From contig OZ245815.1 of assembly GCA_965228425.1 (NCBI GenBank), forward strand, positions 1-64,000: DNA of 64,000 nt. Reading direction: 5' to 3'. The notes beneath the pieces are model-generated. The model had not been told where the DNA came from, did not search any database, and saw only the letters and a list, made by a program, of their open reading frames with translations. The DNA comes from JAJFJD01 sp965228425 (GTDB lineage Bacteria; Pseudomonadota; Alphaproteobacteria; UBA8366). The translations under genes and the position numbers were made by a program. Positions 16,883 to 24,645 of the stretch are shown piece after piece. Position 1 is the stretch's first letter. Every line of letters starts with the position of its first letter.

Positions 16883-16914
16883 CCGCCCGGCTTTTCTGCC
16901 GCGGCGGGTTTTTT
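16883..16914 (+). terminator. Rho-independent terminator-like hairpin
   Basis: Stem CCGCC-CGG (16883-16890) pairs with CCG-C-GGCGG (16899-16907) with one bulged C and an eight-base loop. It is followed by G and six T at 16909-16914. It reads as a terminator on the plus strand, either for the two-component operon or, if the upstream promoter is real, as an attenuator for the sulfite reductase operon. Confidence 0.6.
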
Positions 16915-16923
16915 GTTGGGGTT

Positions 16924-17016
16924 GGTCCTTCCCTTTGAAAGGACCCGCGGGATTTGAACGGGCAGCTTGCGACCGCGTGACCAACCGCTAAAGCGCCACG
17001 GAGACGTGCTCCGTGG
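16924..17016 (-). other. Degenerate tRNA-like sequence bracketed by two hairpins
   Basis: Read on the minus strand, this stretch contains a T-loop-like GTTCAAATCCC and a D-arm-like GCGGTTGGTCACGC, but the space between them is about 16 bases too short and the T-stem does not pair. An intact anticodon arm cannot be drawn. Perfect hairpins lie at both ends: GGTCCTT/AAGGACC (16924-16945) and CCACGGAG/CTCCGTGG (16996-17016). It is best read as a decayed tRNA or a tRNA-derived relic, possibly part of the leader of the downstream operon. A functional tRNA is not supported. Confidence 0.35.
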
Positions 17017-17048
17017 GCCCATATGGTCGATGCGAGGAGACACGTTTC

Positions 17049-17849
17049 ATGACTGCGGATTTTCTATCCTTTCCCGTACCCGCCGAACGCCAACCCGGGA
17101 CGGTGTTCATCGTCGGCGCCGGTCCCGGCGATCCCGACCTCTTGACCCTGCGGGCGCTGCGCGTGCTGCGTGATGCCGATGTGGTGATCCATGATCGATT
17201 GATCGGGCCCGGTATCCTGGACTTCGCCAAGCCCGACGCCGAAATCCTCTATGTCGGCAAGGCGAAGGCCAACCACAGCATTCCCCAAGACCAGATCAAC
17301 GCCCTGATGGCGCGCCGGGCGCTGGCCGGCAAACGCGTGATCCGACTGAAAGGCGGCGACCCCTTCGTCTTCGGGCGCGGCGGCGAGGAAGTCGATTATC
17401 TAATTGCGCGCGGCGTGCCGGTCGAGATCGTGCCGGGCATCACCGCGGCGACCGGCTGCGCCGCCTATGCCGGGATTCCGTTGACCCACCGGGACCATGC
17501 CACCGCCGTGACCTTCATCAGCGGGCACGCCAAGGATGGCGACCCGGACCTGGATTGGGACGGTTTGGCCCGAGGCCGGCAGACGGTCGTGGTCTACATG
17601 GGCATCTCGACCGCAGGCCGCGTCGCCGCGCGGCTGATCGAGCACGGCCTTTCACCGGTCACGCCCATCGCCGTCGTCGAGAATGGGACGTTGGCGACTC
17701 AAAAAGTCGCCACCGGCACCGTCGCCGGACTGGAGCAGGTCATCCAGGACAATCAAATCACCGGGCCCGCGCTGATCGTCATCGGTGACGTGGCGCGGTT
17801 CGCCAAGAGATCGGACCCCGAGCGCTGGCCGTTGGCCGCCGCCGAGTAA
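17049..17849 (+). CDS. cobA: Uroporphyrinogen-III C-methyltransferase (siroheme synthesis)
   Basis: A 266-residue SAM-dependent methyltransferase that makes precorrin-2, the precursor of siroheme. Family motifs are VFIVGAGPGDPDLLTLRA, VIHDRLIGPGIL, RLKGGDPFVFGRGGEE and IPLTHRD, with VVYMGI further on. Only the SUMT domain is present; the dehydrogenase/ferrochelatase half of full CysG is absent. GAGGAGA precedes the ATG at 17049. The gene heads a sulfite reductase operon, so the product is probably used for the siroheme of the reductase encoded two genes on rather than for cobalamin. Confidence 0.9.
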   Translation: MTADFLSFPVPAERQPGTVFIVGAGPGDPDLLTLRALRVLRDADVVIHDRLIGPGILDFAKPDAEILYVGKAKANHSIPQDQINALMARRALAGKRVIRLKGGDPFVFGRGGEEVDYLIARGVPVEIVPGITAATGCAAYAGIPLTHRDHATAVTFISGHAKDGDPDLDWDGLARGRQTVVVYMGISTAGRVAARLIEHGLSPVTPIAVVENGTLATQKVATGTVAGLEQVIQDNQITGPALIVIGDVARFAKRSDPERWPLAAAE

Positions 17850-17863
17850 CGGAGGAACCCATC

Positions 17864-18172
17864 ATGACATTGCACGCGGTTACCGCGAACCGGTTGACCG
17901 ACGGACAGGTCGTCTATCTGACGCCCGCCCGCAATTGGTCCGAGAAACTTCACGCCAGCCAACTCGCCGAAGCCGGCGACGCGGCCGATGCGCTGCTGCA
18001 GGCCGCACAGGCCGCGGTCGAGGCGCGGCTCGTCGTCGAACCGTATCTGATCCCCGTCGACAGCGACGCCACGGACGGCCAAGCGCTGCGCGCCGTCGGC
18101 CGTCGGGAAACCATCCGCGCCGCCGGCCCAAGCGTCCGCCTGGACCTGGGCCACCAGGCCGCGCAGGAGTAA
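17864..18172 (+). CDS. DUF2849 protein of the sulfite reductase operon
   Basis: A 102-residue protein starting MTLHAVTANRLTDGQVVYL. DUF2849 proteins of this size are known from alphaproteobacteria next to sulfite/nitrite reductase genes. Motifs fitting the family are the N-terminal TANRLTDGQVVYLT and a central VVEPYLIPVD. It lies 14 bases after the methyltransferase gene and five bases before the reductase gene. No catalytic residues stand out; a small accessory or scaffold role in sulfite reduction is only inferred from this conserved neighbourhood. Confidence 0.82.
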   Translation: MTLHAVTANRLTDGQVVYLTPARNWSEKLHASQLAEAGDAADALLQAAQAAVEARLVVEPYLIPVDSDATDGQALRAVGRRETIRAAGPSVRLDLGHQAAQE

Positions 18173-18177
18173 ATGCG

Positions 18178-19833
18178 ATGTACCGCTATGACGAATTCGA
18201 CCATACGGTGGTCGCCGAACGTGTCCTGCAATTCCGCGACCAGGTGGCCCGCCGCCTGTCCGGCGATTTGAGCGAGGACGAGTTCAAGCCGCTGCGTTTG
18301 ATGAACGGGCTGTATCTGCAACTGCACGCCTACATGCTGCGGGTCGCCATCCCCTACGGCATGCTGTCGTCGCGTCAGATGCGCAAGCTCGCCTTCATCG
18401 CCCGGCGCTACGACAAGGGCTACGGGCATTTCACCACGCGGCAGAACATCCAGTACAACTGGCCCCGCCTGGACGAAACGCCGGATATCCTGGACGAACT
18501 GGCGAGCGTCGAGATGCACGCCATCCAGACCAGCGGCAACACGATCCGTAACGTCACCGCCGATCCCTTCGCCGGGGTCGCGGCAGACGAGATCGAGGAC
18601 CCGCGCATCTATGCCGAGATCATCCGGCAATGGTCGACGTTACATCCGGAATTCGCCTTCCTGCCGCGTAAGTTCAAAATCGCCGTGACCGGCGCGCCGC
18701 ACGACCGCGCGGCGATCAAGACCCACGACATCGGCATCGCGCTCAAGCGCGGGCCGGACGGCAAGACCGGCTTCGAGGTCTTTGTCGGCGGCGGTCAGGG
18801 CCGGACACCGGTAGTCGCGAAAAGCATCCGCGACTTCCTGCCGAAGCGCGACCTGCTGTCCTATCTCGAGGCGATCCTGCGGGTCTACAACCAGCTCGGC
18901 CGGCGCGACAACATCTACAAGGCGCGGATCAAGATCCTGGTGAACGAGACCGGCGTCGAGAAGTTCACCGAACTGGTCGAAGAGGAATGGCGTCACATCC
19001 GTGATGGCGCGCTTGCCCTGCCCGACGACGAAATCGCCCGGATCAGAGCGTATTTCGCGCCGCCCGCCTATCTCGACATTTCGGACGAGGTGTCGGAGTT
19101 CGACGCGAAACTGCTGGCCGATCTCGCCTTCGGGAATTGGGTGGGCTCGAACGTGACCGAGCACAAGGTGCCGGGCTACGCCATCGTGACCGTCTCGTTG
19201 AAACCCGAGGGCGGCATCCCCGGCGATGCGACGGCAGAGCAGATGGAGGCAATCGCCGACCTCGCCGACAACTTCAGCTTCGGCGAATTGCGGGTTACCA
19301 AGGATCAGAACCTGGTGCTGGCCGACGTCCGCAAGAGCGACCTGTTCGCCCTGTGGCAGGGCCTGCAGGCGCACGGTCTGGAGACGCCGAACGCGGGCCT
19401 GCTGACCGATATCATCGCCTGCCCGGGGCTGGACTATTGCAGCCTGGCGAACGCCCGCTCGATCCCGATCGCCCAGCGCATCAGCACGCGGTTCGGCGAC
19501 CTGGACCGGCTGCGGGACATCGGCGATATCTCGCTGAATATCTCGGGCTGCATCAATGCCTGCGCGCATCATCATGTGGGCAACATCGGCATCCTCGGCG
19601 TCGATAAGAAAGGCACCGAGTTCTATCAGGTCACGCTCGGCGGCAGCGCCGACGAAAACACCGCGATCGGCGACATCGTCGGTCCCGCCTTCGGCGAAGA
19701 CGACATCGTCGACGCCATCGAAACCATCGTGGACACCTATCTCGACCTGCGCAGTGACGGCGAAGCCTTCATCGACACCTACCGCCGGGTCGGCCTGACA
19801 CCTTTCAAGGAGACGCTCTATGCCCCTCATTAA
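18178..19833 (+). CDS. cysI: Siroheme-dependent sulfite (nitrite/sulfite) reductase
   Basis: A 551-residue hemoprotein reductase with the internal duplication of the family. The [4Fe-4S]/siroheme ligands are CPGLDYC (Cys415, Cys421) and SGCINAC (Cys458, Cys462). TRQNIQYNWPRL and the HxxG-type stretch HHHVGNIGILG are further family marks. The enzyme reduces sulfite to sulfide with six electrons. The ATG at 18178 (MYRYDEFDH) is chosen because the DUF2849 stop lies five bases before it. The gene overlaps the following DUF934 gene by 14 bases, the usual alphaproteobacterial arrangement. Confidence 0.92.
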   Translation: MYRYDEFDHTVVAERVLQFRDQVARRLSGDLSEDEFKPLRLMNGLYLQLHAYMLRVAIPYGMLSSRQMRKLAFIARRYDKGYGHFTTRQNIQYNWPRLDETPDILDELASVEMHAIQTSGNTIRNVTADPFAGVAADEIEDPRIYAEIIRQWSTLHPEFAFLPRKFKIAVTGAPHDRAAIKTHDIGIALKRGPDGKTGFEVFVGGGQGRTPVVAKSIRDFLPKRDLLSYLEAILRVYNQLGRRDNIYKARIKILVNETGVEKFTELVEEEWRHIRDGALALPDDEIARIRAYFAPPAYLDISDEVSEFDAKLLADLAFGNWVGSNVTEHKVPGYAIVTVSLKPEGGIPGDATAEQMEAIADLADNFSFGELRVTKDQNLVLADVRKSDLFALWQGLQAHGLETPNAGLLTDIIACPGLDYCSLANARSIPIAQRISTRFGDLDRLRDIGDISLNISGCINACAHHHVGNIGILGVDKKGTEFYQVTLGGSADENTAIGDIVGPAFGEDDIVDAIETIVDTYLDLRSDGEAFIDTYRRVGLTPFKETLYAPH

Positions 19834-20350
19834 AGACGGACAGCCGATCGACGACCCCTGGATCCCTGTGGCGGACGGCAAGTCCCTGCCGGCCGAGGGC
19901 GCGCTGCTCGTCAGCTATGCGACGTGGACGGAACACCGCGAAACGCTGTTGCGCCGCAACGCGCCGCTCGGCATCCGGCTGGGCAGCGACCAATCGCCGG
20001 CGTTGATCGCCGACGACCTCGACCGGTTCGATCTGATCGCCCTCGACATTCCCGTCTTCAAGGACGGCCGCGCCTACTCTTATGCCCGGCTGCTGCGCGA
20101 GCGCTACGGCTATGCCAAGGAATTGCGCGCCGTCGGCAACGTCCTGCGCGACCAGTATCATTTTCTTCATCGCTGCGGATTCGACAGTTTCGAGGTGGCG
20201 GACGATGCCGCGGCAAAGGCGTGGTGGGACGCCCTGTCGGAAATCTCGCACGCCTATCAACCGGCCGCCGACACACGCCGCCCGATCCTCGCGCTGCGCC
20301 AAGCGACGGATCGGCCGGATGCTGCGGTTGCCGCCGGTCTGGCCCAATAA
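19820..20350 (+). CDS. DUF934 protein, sulfite reduction accessory
   Basis: A 176-residue DUF934 protein, starting MPLIKDGQPIDDPW. The visible family pattern includes LGIRLGSDQSPALIADDL, IALDIPVFKDGRAYSYARLLRER and ELRAVGNVLRDQYHFLHRCGFD. DUF934 genes sit directly after siroheme sulfite reductase genes in many proteobacteria and are annotated as probably involved in sulfite reduction, possibly electron delivery. A phosphoadenylylsulfate reductase gene (cysH), often next in such operons, is not found here; a dioxygenase gene follows instead. Confidence 0.85.
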   Translation: MPLIKDGQPIDDPWIPVADGKSLPAEGALLVSYATWTEHRETLLRRNAPLGIRLGSDQSPALIADDLDRFDLIALDIPVFKDGRAYSYARLLRERYGYAKELRAVGNVLRDQYHFLHRCGFDSFEVADDAAAKAWWDALSEISHAYQPAADTRRPILALRQATDRPDAAVAAGLAQ

Positions 20351-20429
20351 CGGCCACACGGATTTGCACGGCGTCCGGGTGTCCCGCCTATAATGGGAAG
20401 GACCGAATTGCGGAATTCAGCCCGGCACC

Positions 20430-21281
20430 ATGACCTACGAGACCATCACCGTTGAACCGATCGCCGGTGCCCTCGGCGCAATCATCCGTGGCCCCGACCT
20501 GTCGGAACCGCTGGATCAGCAGTGTTTCGCGGAAATCCACGACGCCTTTCTCAAACATCTCGTCATCTTCCTGGAAGACCAGAACCTGACGCCCGACCAG
20601 CTCCTCGCCTTCGCCGGGCGGTTTGGACCGATCGTCAACTATCCCTTTGTAAAAGATATGGACGGCCATCCCGGCATCACCGAGGTGGTCAAGACGGAAA
20701 ACGACACGCTGAACTTCGGCGGCCTCTGGCATTCCGACACCACCTATCTGCCGAAACCACCACTCGGCTCGATGCTGTATGCCCGCGACCTGCCGCCACG
20801 CGGCGGCGATACCATGTTCGCGAACATGTATCTTGCCTACGAGACGCTTTCGGACGGGATGAAGGCGATGCTGGCGCCGTTGCGGGCCGTCAGCTCCGCC
20901 TCGCTGCGGGACAAAAGCGACGGCGGCGCACGCAGCCGGATCGCCGCCCAAACCGGCCGCGGTCAGAATGTCGACAAGCGCGACATGGCCGCCGAACACC
21001 CGGTCGTGCGCACCCATCCGGAGACCGGCCGCAAGGCGCTCTACATCAATTGCGCCCATACCGCCCATTTCGTCGGCATGACCGCGGAGGAAAGCCGGCC
21101 GATCCTGCAGTTCCTGTTCGACCATATGAGCCGGCCGGAATTCACCTGCCGCTATCGCTGGAAGGTGGATGCCCTAGCACTGTGGGACAACCGCTGTTCG
21201 CATCACTACGCCCTGAACGACTATCAGGGCTACCGCCGGCTGATGCATCGCGTCACGATCGAAGGCGATACGCCGGCCTAA
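20430..21281 (+). CDS. TauD/TfdA family Fe(II)/2-oxoglutarate dioxygenase
   Basis: A 283-residue dioxygenase. The iron triad is visible as HSD (His101, Asp103) and a distal His near residue 258 in NRCSHHYALNDY; the 2-oxoglutarate-binding Arg is in the C-terminal RLMHRVTIEG. Taurine dioxygenase converts a sulfonate to an aldehyde plus sulfite. The position 79 bases after a sulfite reductase operon makes a sulfonate substrate attractive, but TfdA-type ether cleavage cannot be excluded. It ends shortly before the cobalamin riboswitch. Confidence 0.85.
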   Translation: MTYETITVEPIAGALGAIIRGPDLSEPLDQQCFAEIHDAFLKHLVIFLEDQNLTPDQLLAFAGRFGPIVNYPFVKDMDGHPGITEVVKTENDTLNFGGLWHSDTTYLPKPPLGSMLYARDLPPRGGDTMFANMYLAYETLSDGMKAMLAPLRAVSSASLRDKSDGGARSRIAAQTGRGQNVDKRDMAAEHPVVRTHPETGRKALYINCAHTAHFVGMTAEESRPILQFLFDHMSRPEFTCRYRWKVDALALWDNRCSHHYALNDYQGYRRLMHRVTIEGDTPA

Positions 21282-21314
21282 TGCCCTGTGAACGGGGCCA
21301 GACCAACAGCGATG

Positions 21315-21343
21315 TTGAGCGGCCGGACAAATTGGCGTTTAAT
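21315..21343 (+). promoter_or_regulatory. Promoter of the cobalamin uptake operon
   Basis: TTGAGC (21315-21320) and TTTAAT (21338-21343) are spaced by exactly 17 bases. A start about seven bases further on would begin the transcript at the first bases of the riboswitch near 21350. The agreement of both signals makes the promoter credible. Confidence 0.6.
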
Positions 21344-21350
21344 CCTACCT

Positions 21351-21538
21351 GTTGATGGTTCCCCGCAAGGGGAGGAAGAGGGAACACGGTCCGGTTCGCG
21401 CTTACCCGCGCATCTTGAACCCAAGCCGTGGCTGCCCCCGCAACTGTAGGCGACGAGCCTGTGTCCATGAGACGCCACTGAGCGAGTGCTCGGGAAGGCC
21501 GGACGACAGGCGGTGACTCGCAAGCCAGGAGACCTGCC
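21351..21538 (+). ncRNA. Cobalamin (adenosylcobalamin) riboswitch
   Basis: The conserved pieces of the cobalamin aptamer occur in order: GGTTCC...AGAGGGAA at the start, the B12 box GCCGTGGCTGCCCCCGCAAC (from 21425), CTGTAGGCGACGAG, GCCACTG at 21474-21480, GGGAAGGCC, and the closing AGCCAGGAGACCTGCC at 21523-21538. It lies in the leader of btuB and would lower expression of the uptake operon when cobalamin is plentiful. The expression platform is not obvious: 246 bases with several stems separate it from the btuB start. Confidence 0.93.
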
Positions 21539-21784
21539 ATCAATTTCGTCACCCACCGGTGGGCGGGGCGCCCAGCGGGACGGATCTCCGTTGTGGTGGC
21601 GTGCGCGCAGGGATGGGCCACCGGGGAATGCGTCGATGGGTATCGACCGAACCACCTCTCCACATTTCGGCCAAGCCATCGCATCCGCGATGGCTGTGCA
21701 GGGCTTTGGCGTGCCCGGCACAAGGCGGTTCCGGTCCGTCGCTCGCGCATTTGGCAAAAACAGATGCGAACGGAGCACCTCTTC
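21539..21784 (+). promoter_or_regulatory. Long leader between riboswitch and btuB
   Basis: These 246 bases contain no convincing gene. They hold a perfect palindrome CCCACCGGTGGG near 21552 and a strong hairpin GCCATCGC-ATCC-GCGATGGC at 21675-21694. The ribosome-binding site of btuB is the weak CGGAG at about 21768. These stems may form the expression platform that passes the riboswitch state to transcription or translation, but no T-tract terminator is visible. Confidence 0.45.
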
Positions 21785-23755
21785 ATGTTTACGCAAAAAA
21801 CGAAAAATCCGAAGACCCGACAACACTACGGAGCTTTTACACCTCGCCTGGCCGCCGCCATGCTAGGGGCAGCGGTCGGACTAGGCGGCGGCGTAACGGC
21901 GGCCATTGCCCAGGGAACCACGCTGCTGCCGGAAACGGTCGTCACCGCGACCGGCCTCGAAACGCCGAGCGAACAGGTCGGCAGCGCGATCACGGTCATC
22001 AGCGGCCGGAAGCTGCAGGAACAGCAGATACGCTTCGTCTCCGACGCGCTGCGCACCGTGCCCGGCGTGGCGGTCAACCGGACCAGTGGGTTCGGCTCGT
22101 CGACCGACGTGCGCATCCGCGGCGCCGAGGCCAATCAGACCCTCGTGCTGATCGACGGCATCGAGGTGAACGACCCGGCGCTCAGCTCGCAGTTCAATTT
22201 CGGGAATCTTCTGGTCACCGACATCGACCGGATCGAGATCCTGCGCGGCCCGCAGAGCGTGCTGTACGGCAGCGACGCGGTCGGCGGCGTGGTCAACATC
22301 ATCACCAAGAAGGGCAAGGGCGAGCCGACTGTCACGGCCAGCGGCGAATATGGCTCCTTCAACTCGGCGCAGACCAGCGCGGCGGTGCGGGCCGGCGGCA
22401 AACACTACAACGCCGCGCTGAGCGGTACCTATTTCCGGACGGACGGCATCTCGGCCGCCAACGAGAAGAACGGCAATACCGAAGAAGACGCCAACAAGAA
22501 CAAGACGGTGCATGGCACACTTGGGCTGCGGCCGGCCAACAATCTGGAGATCAATTTCACAGGCCGATGGCAGCGCGCGCGGGTGGATACCGACGCCTTC
22601 TCCACGGTCGCGACCGACGACAAATCCTTCACCGAAAGCCTTGAACAGTTCGGGCAGGCGGAGGTCAAGCTCACGCTGTTCGACGACCGGTGGGAACATA
22701 TCCTATCCGGCTCGTTGTTCAGCAACACGTTGCGCAGCGGCGGCGGTGCGTTCGGCCCCAGCTCGACCGAGGGCGACAAACGCAAGATCACGTATAAAAC
22801 CAATCTATCGCTCGAAACGACCGAGATCGCCCCGGCCACGCATACGATCAGCTTCGGGTTCGAGAACGAGCGCGAGAAGGTGCTGTCGCAAAGCAGCTTC
22901 TCCACCGTCGACCGGCAGTTGGACACGCAATCCATCTACGGTCTGTATCAGATCGGCCTTTTCAAGCGCCTGTTCCTGAGCGGCGGCGGGCGCTACGACG
23001 ACAACGAGATTTTCGACGACACCACCACGATGCGTCTGACGGCGGCATTGCTCGTCCCGGAAACCGGCAGCAAGCTGCATATGAGCGGCGGGACGGCGGT
23101 CAAGAACCCGACCGTCTTCGAACTGTTCGGCTTCACCTCCACCTTCACCGGCAATCCCGACCTGCTGCCGGAGAAATCGGAGTCCTTCGACATCGGCATC
23201 GAGCAGACGTTCCTCGGCGGTAAAGTCGTCGGCGATATCACCTATTTCAACAACCGGATCGACAACCTGATCATCGGTTTCGGCAACACCGCGACGAACC
23301 AAAGCGGCACGAGCCGGATTCAGGGCATCGAGATGACCGGGCGCGCCCAAATCATCGATGGTCTCGACGTCACCGGCAGCTATACATACATGACCACGAG
23401 CGACGCCAACCGCACGCAGCTGGTCCGCCGCCCGCAGCATATCGCCAGCGTCAACGTGAACTACGGCTTCCTGGAAAAGAAGCGCGCCAACGTGAATGTC
23501 GGCGTGCGTTACAACGGCGACCAGAAGGACGTCGCCTTCGGCCCGTTGCGCCGGGTCACGCTCGACAAATACATCCTGCTCAACATCGCCGCGTCCTACA
23601 AAGTGAACGAGCATGTCGAGCTGTTCGCGCGCGGTGAAAATCTGCTGAACGACGACTACGAAGAAGTCTTCTCCTTCGGGACGCCGGGCATCGCCGCATA
23701 CGGCGGCGTCCGCGTGCGGTTCCAACCGTTGAAACTGCTCACTGGACGGAAATGA
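21785..23755 (+). CDS. btuB: TonB-dependent cobalamin receptor BtuB
   Basis: A 656-residue outer-membrane receptor. A signal peptide (to about residue 43) precedes the TonB box region LPETVVTATG. The plug domain has the usual GSAITVISG, VNRTSGFGSSTDVRIRG and IEILRGPQSVLYGSDAVGG; the C-terminal barrel ends in RVRFQPLKLL. BtuB moves vitamin B12 into the periplasm. The assignment as a cobalamin receptor, rather than a siderophore one, rests on the upstream cobalamin riboswitch and the following uptake genes. The ATG at 21785 gives a clean signal peptide. The stop overlaps the btuF start (ATGA). Confidence 0.92.
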   Translation: MFTQKTKNPKTRQHYGAFTPRLAAAMLGAAVGLGGGVTAAIAQGTTLLPETVVTATGLETPSEQVGSAITVISGRKLQEQQIRFVSDALRTVPGVAVNRTSGFGSSTDVRIRGAEANQTLVLIDGIEVNDPALSSQFNFGNLLVTDIDRIEILRGPQSVLYGSDAVGGVVNIITKKGKGEPTVTASGEYGSFNSAQTSAAVRAGGKHYNAALSGTYFRTDGISAANEKNGNTEEDANKNKTVHGTLGLRPANNLEINFTGRWQRARVDTDAFSTVATDDKSFTESLEQFGQAEVKLTLFDDRWEHILSGSLFSNTLRSGGGAFGPSSTEGDKRKITYKTNLSLETTEIAPATHTISFGFENEREKVLSQSSFSTVDRQLDTQSIYGLYQIGLFKRLFLSGGGRYDDNEIFDDTTTMRLTAALLVPETGSKLHMSGGTAVKNPTVFELFGFTSTFTGNPDLLPEKSESFDIGIEQTFLGGKVVGDITYFNNRIDNLIIGFGNTATNQSGTSRIQGIEMTGRAQIIDGLDVTGSYTYMTTSDANRTQLVRRPQHIASVNVNYGFLEKKRANVNVGVRYNGDQKDVAFGPLRRVTLDKYILLNIAASYKVNEHVELFARGENLLNDDYEEVFSFGTPGIAAYGGVRVRFQPLKLLTGRK

Positions 23756-24645
23756 CCCGGAACGGGCGCCACAGCGAAGGGATCCGCCGCGGCCAACATA
23801 GATTGGCCGCGGCGGTCCTGCTGTGCTGTCTCATGTCGATCCCGGCCAACGCCGCGCCGCAGCGCATCGCGTCGATGTCGCTCTGCGCCGACCAACTGCT
23901 GCTGTCGCTCGTCGACCGGCGGCGGGTCGTTTCCGTCACGCGGTTCGCATCGGCGCCGTCGATTTCCGGAATCGCCGATACGGTCGCCGGCATCCCCCGA
24001 AACCGGGGATCGGCGGAAGACATCCTGCCCCTCAAGCCGGACTTGATCGTCGCCGGCGAATACACCCAACCGAGCACCAAGGCCTTGTTCCGAAAACTCG
24101 GATTCCCGCTCCTCGAGATCAAGGTCGCGGTCGATTTCGACGGCGTGCGCGAGAATATCCGCCGTATCGCCGCCGCCGTCGGGACCGAAGCGAAGGCCGA
24201 GCGGATGATCGAGACGATGAACCGACGGCTGGCCGCGGCCGCCGGCGCAACCGGCCCGGCGCCGTCGCTGTTATTCTATCGGCTCGGCGGATATTCGCAG
24301 GGCCGGCATACGCTGATGGACTCGATCATCCGCCATGCGGGTTTCGTCAACCATGCCGCACGCGCGTTGCCCGGCGTCGGCAGGATTTCACTGGAAACGG
24401 TGGTGGTGACGCCGCCGGATGTCATTGTCCTGGGATCGGGCCATGGCCCCCGCAGCTCGCGCGCCGCTGAATATCTCTCGCATCCGGCGTTCCGGCATCT
24501 GCGGTCCAGGATCCCGTCGACCACGCTGCCCGACCGGTTATGGATCTGCGGCCTTCCGTCGAGCGTCGACGCGGTCGAACGGCTCGCCGACTTCCGCCGC
24601 GGCCTCGGGCCGGGCTTCCGGAACCGCGGAGCGGCAACGCCATGA
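23752..24645 (+). CDS. btuF: Periplasmic cobalamin-binding protein BtuF
   Basis: A 297-residue class III substrate-binding protein. After a signal peptide (hydrophobic AAAVLLCCLMSIPANA) comes APQRIASMSLCADQLLLSLV, the standard opening of BtuF/FhuD proteins, then ILPLKPDLIVAGEY and LLEIKVAVDFDGVRENI. It would hand B12 to the inner-membrane permease. It overlaps btuB and btuC by four bases each. A metal-chelate ligand is possible from the family alone; the riboswitch makes cobalamin the better call. Confidence 0.87.
   Translation: MTRNGRHSEGIRRGQHRLAAAVLLCCLMSIPANAAPQRIASMSLCADQLLLSLVDRRRVVSVTRFASAPSISGIADTVAGIPRNRGSAEDILPLKPDLIVAGEYTQPSTKALFRKLGFPLLEIKVAVDFDGVRENIRRIAAAVGTEAKAERMIETMNRRLAAAAGATGPAPSLLFYRLGGYSQGRHTLMDSIIRHAGFVNHAARALPGVGRISLETVVVTPPDVIVLGSGHGPRSSRAAEYLSHPAFRHLRSRIPSTTLPDRLWICGLPSSVDAVERLADFRRGLGPGFRNRGAATP

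Larger units (their letters stand above)
16716..17048. other. 333-base gap: AT-rich start, promoter, terminator and tRNA-like relic
   Basis: There is no gene in this stretch. It begins with about 60 bases of unusually AT-rich DNA after the kinase stop. It then holds a candidate promoter with a palindromic spacer (about 16782-16809), a terminator-like hairpin (16883-16914) and a tRNA-like fragment read on the minus strand and bracketed by two hairpins (16924-17016). Last comes the GAGGAGA ribosome-binding site of the siroheme methyltransferase gene at about 17033-17039. These pieces are listed separately. Confidence 0.6.

Noticed and set aside
16924..17016. A functional tRNA gene on the minus strand
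   Set aside because: The anticodon arm is shortened and the T-stem unpaired, so only a degenerate tRNA-like element is claimed.
17049..17849. Full trifunctional siroheme synthase CysG
   Set aside because: Only the methyltransferase domain is present; the dehydrogenase/ferrochelatase N-terminal part is missing.
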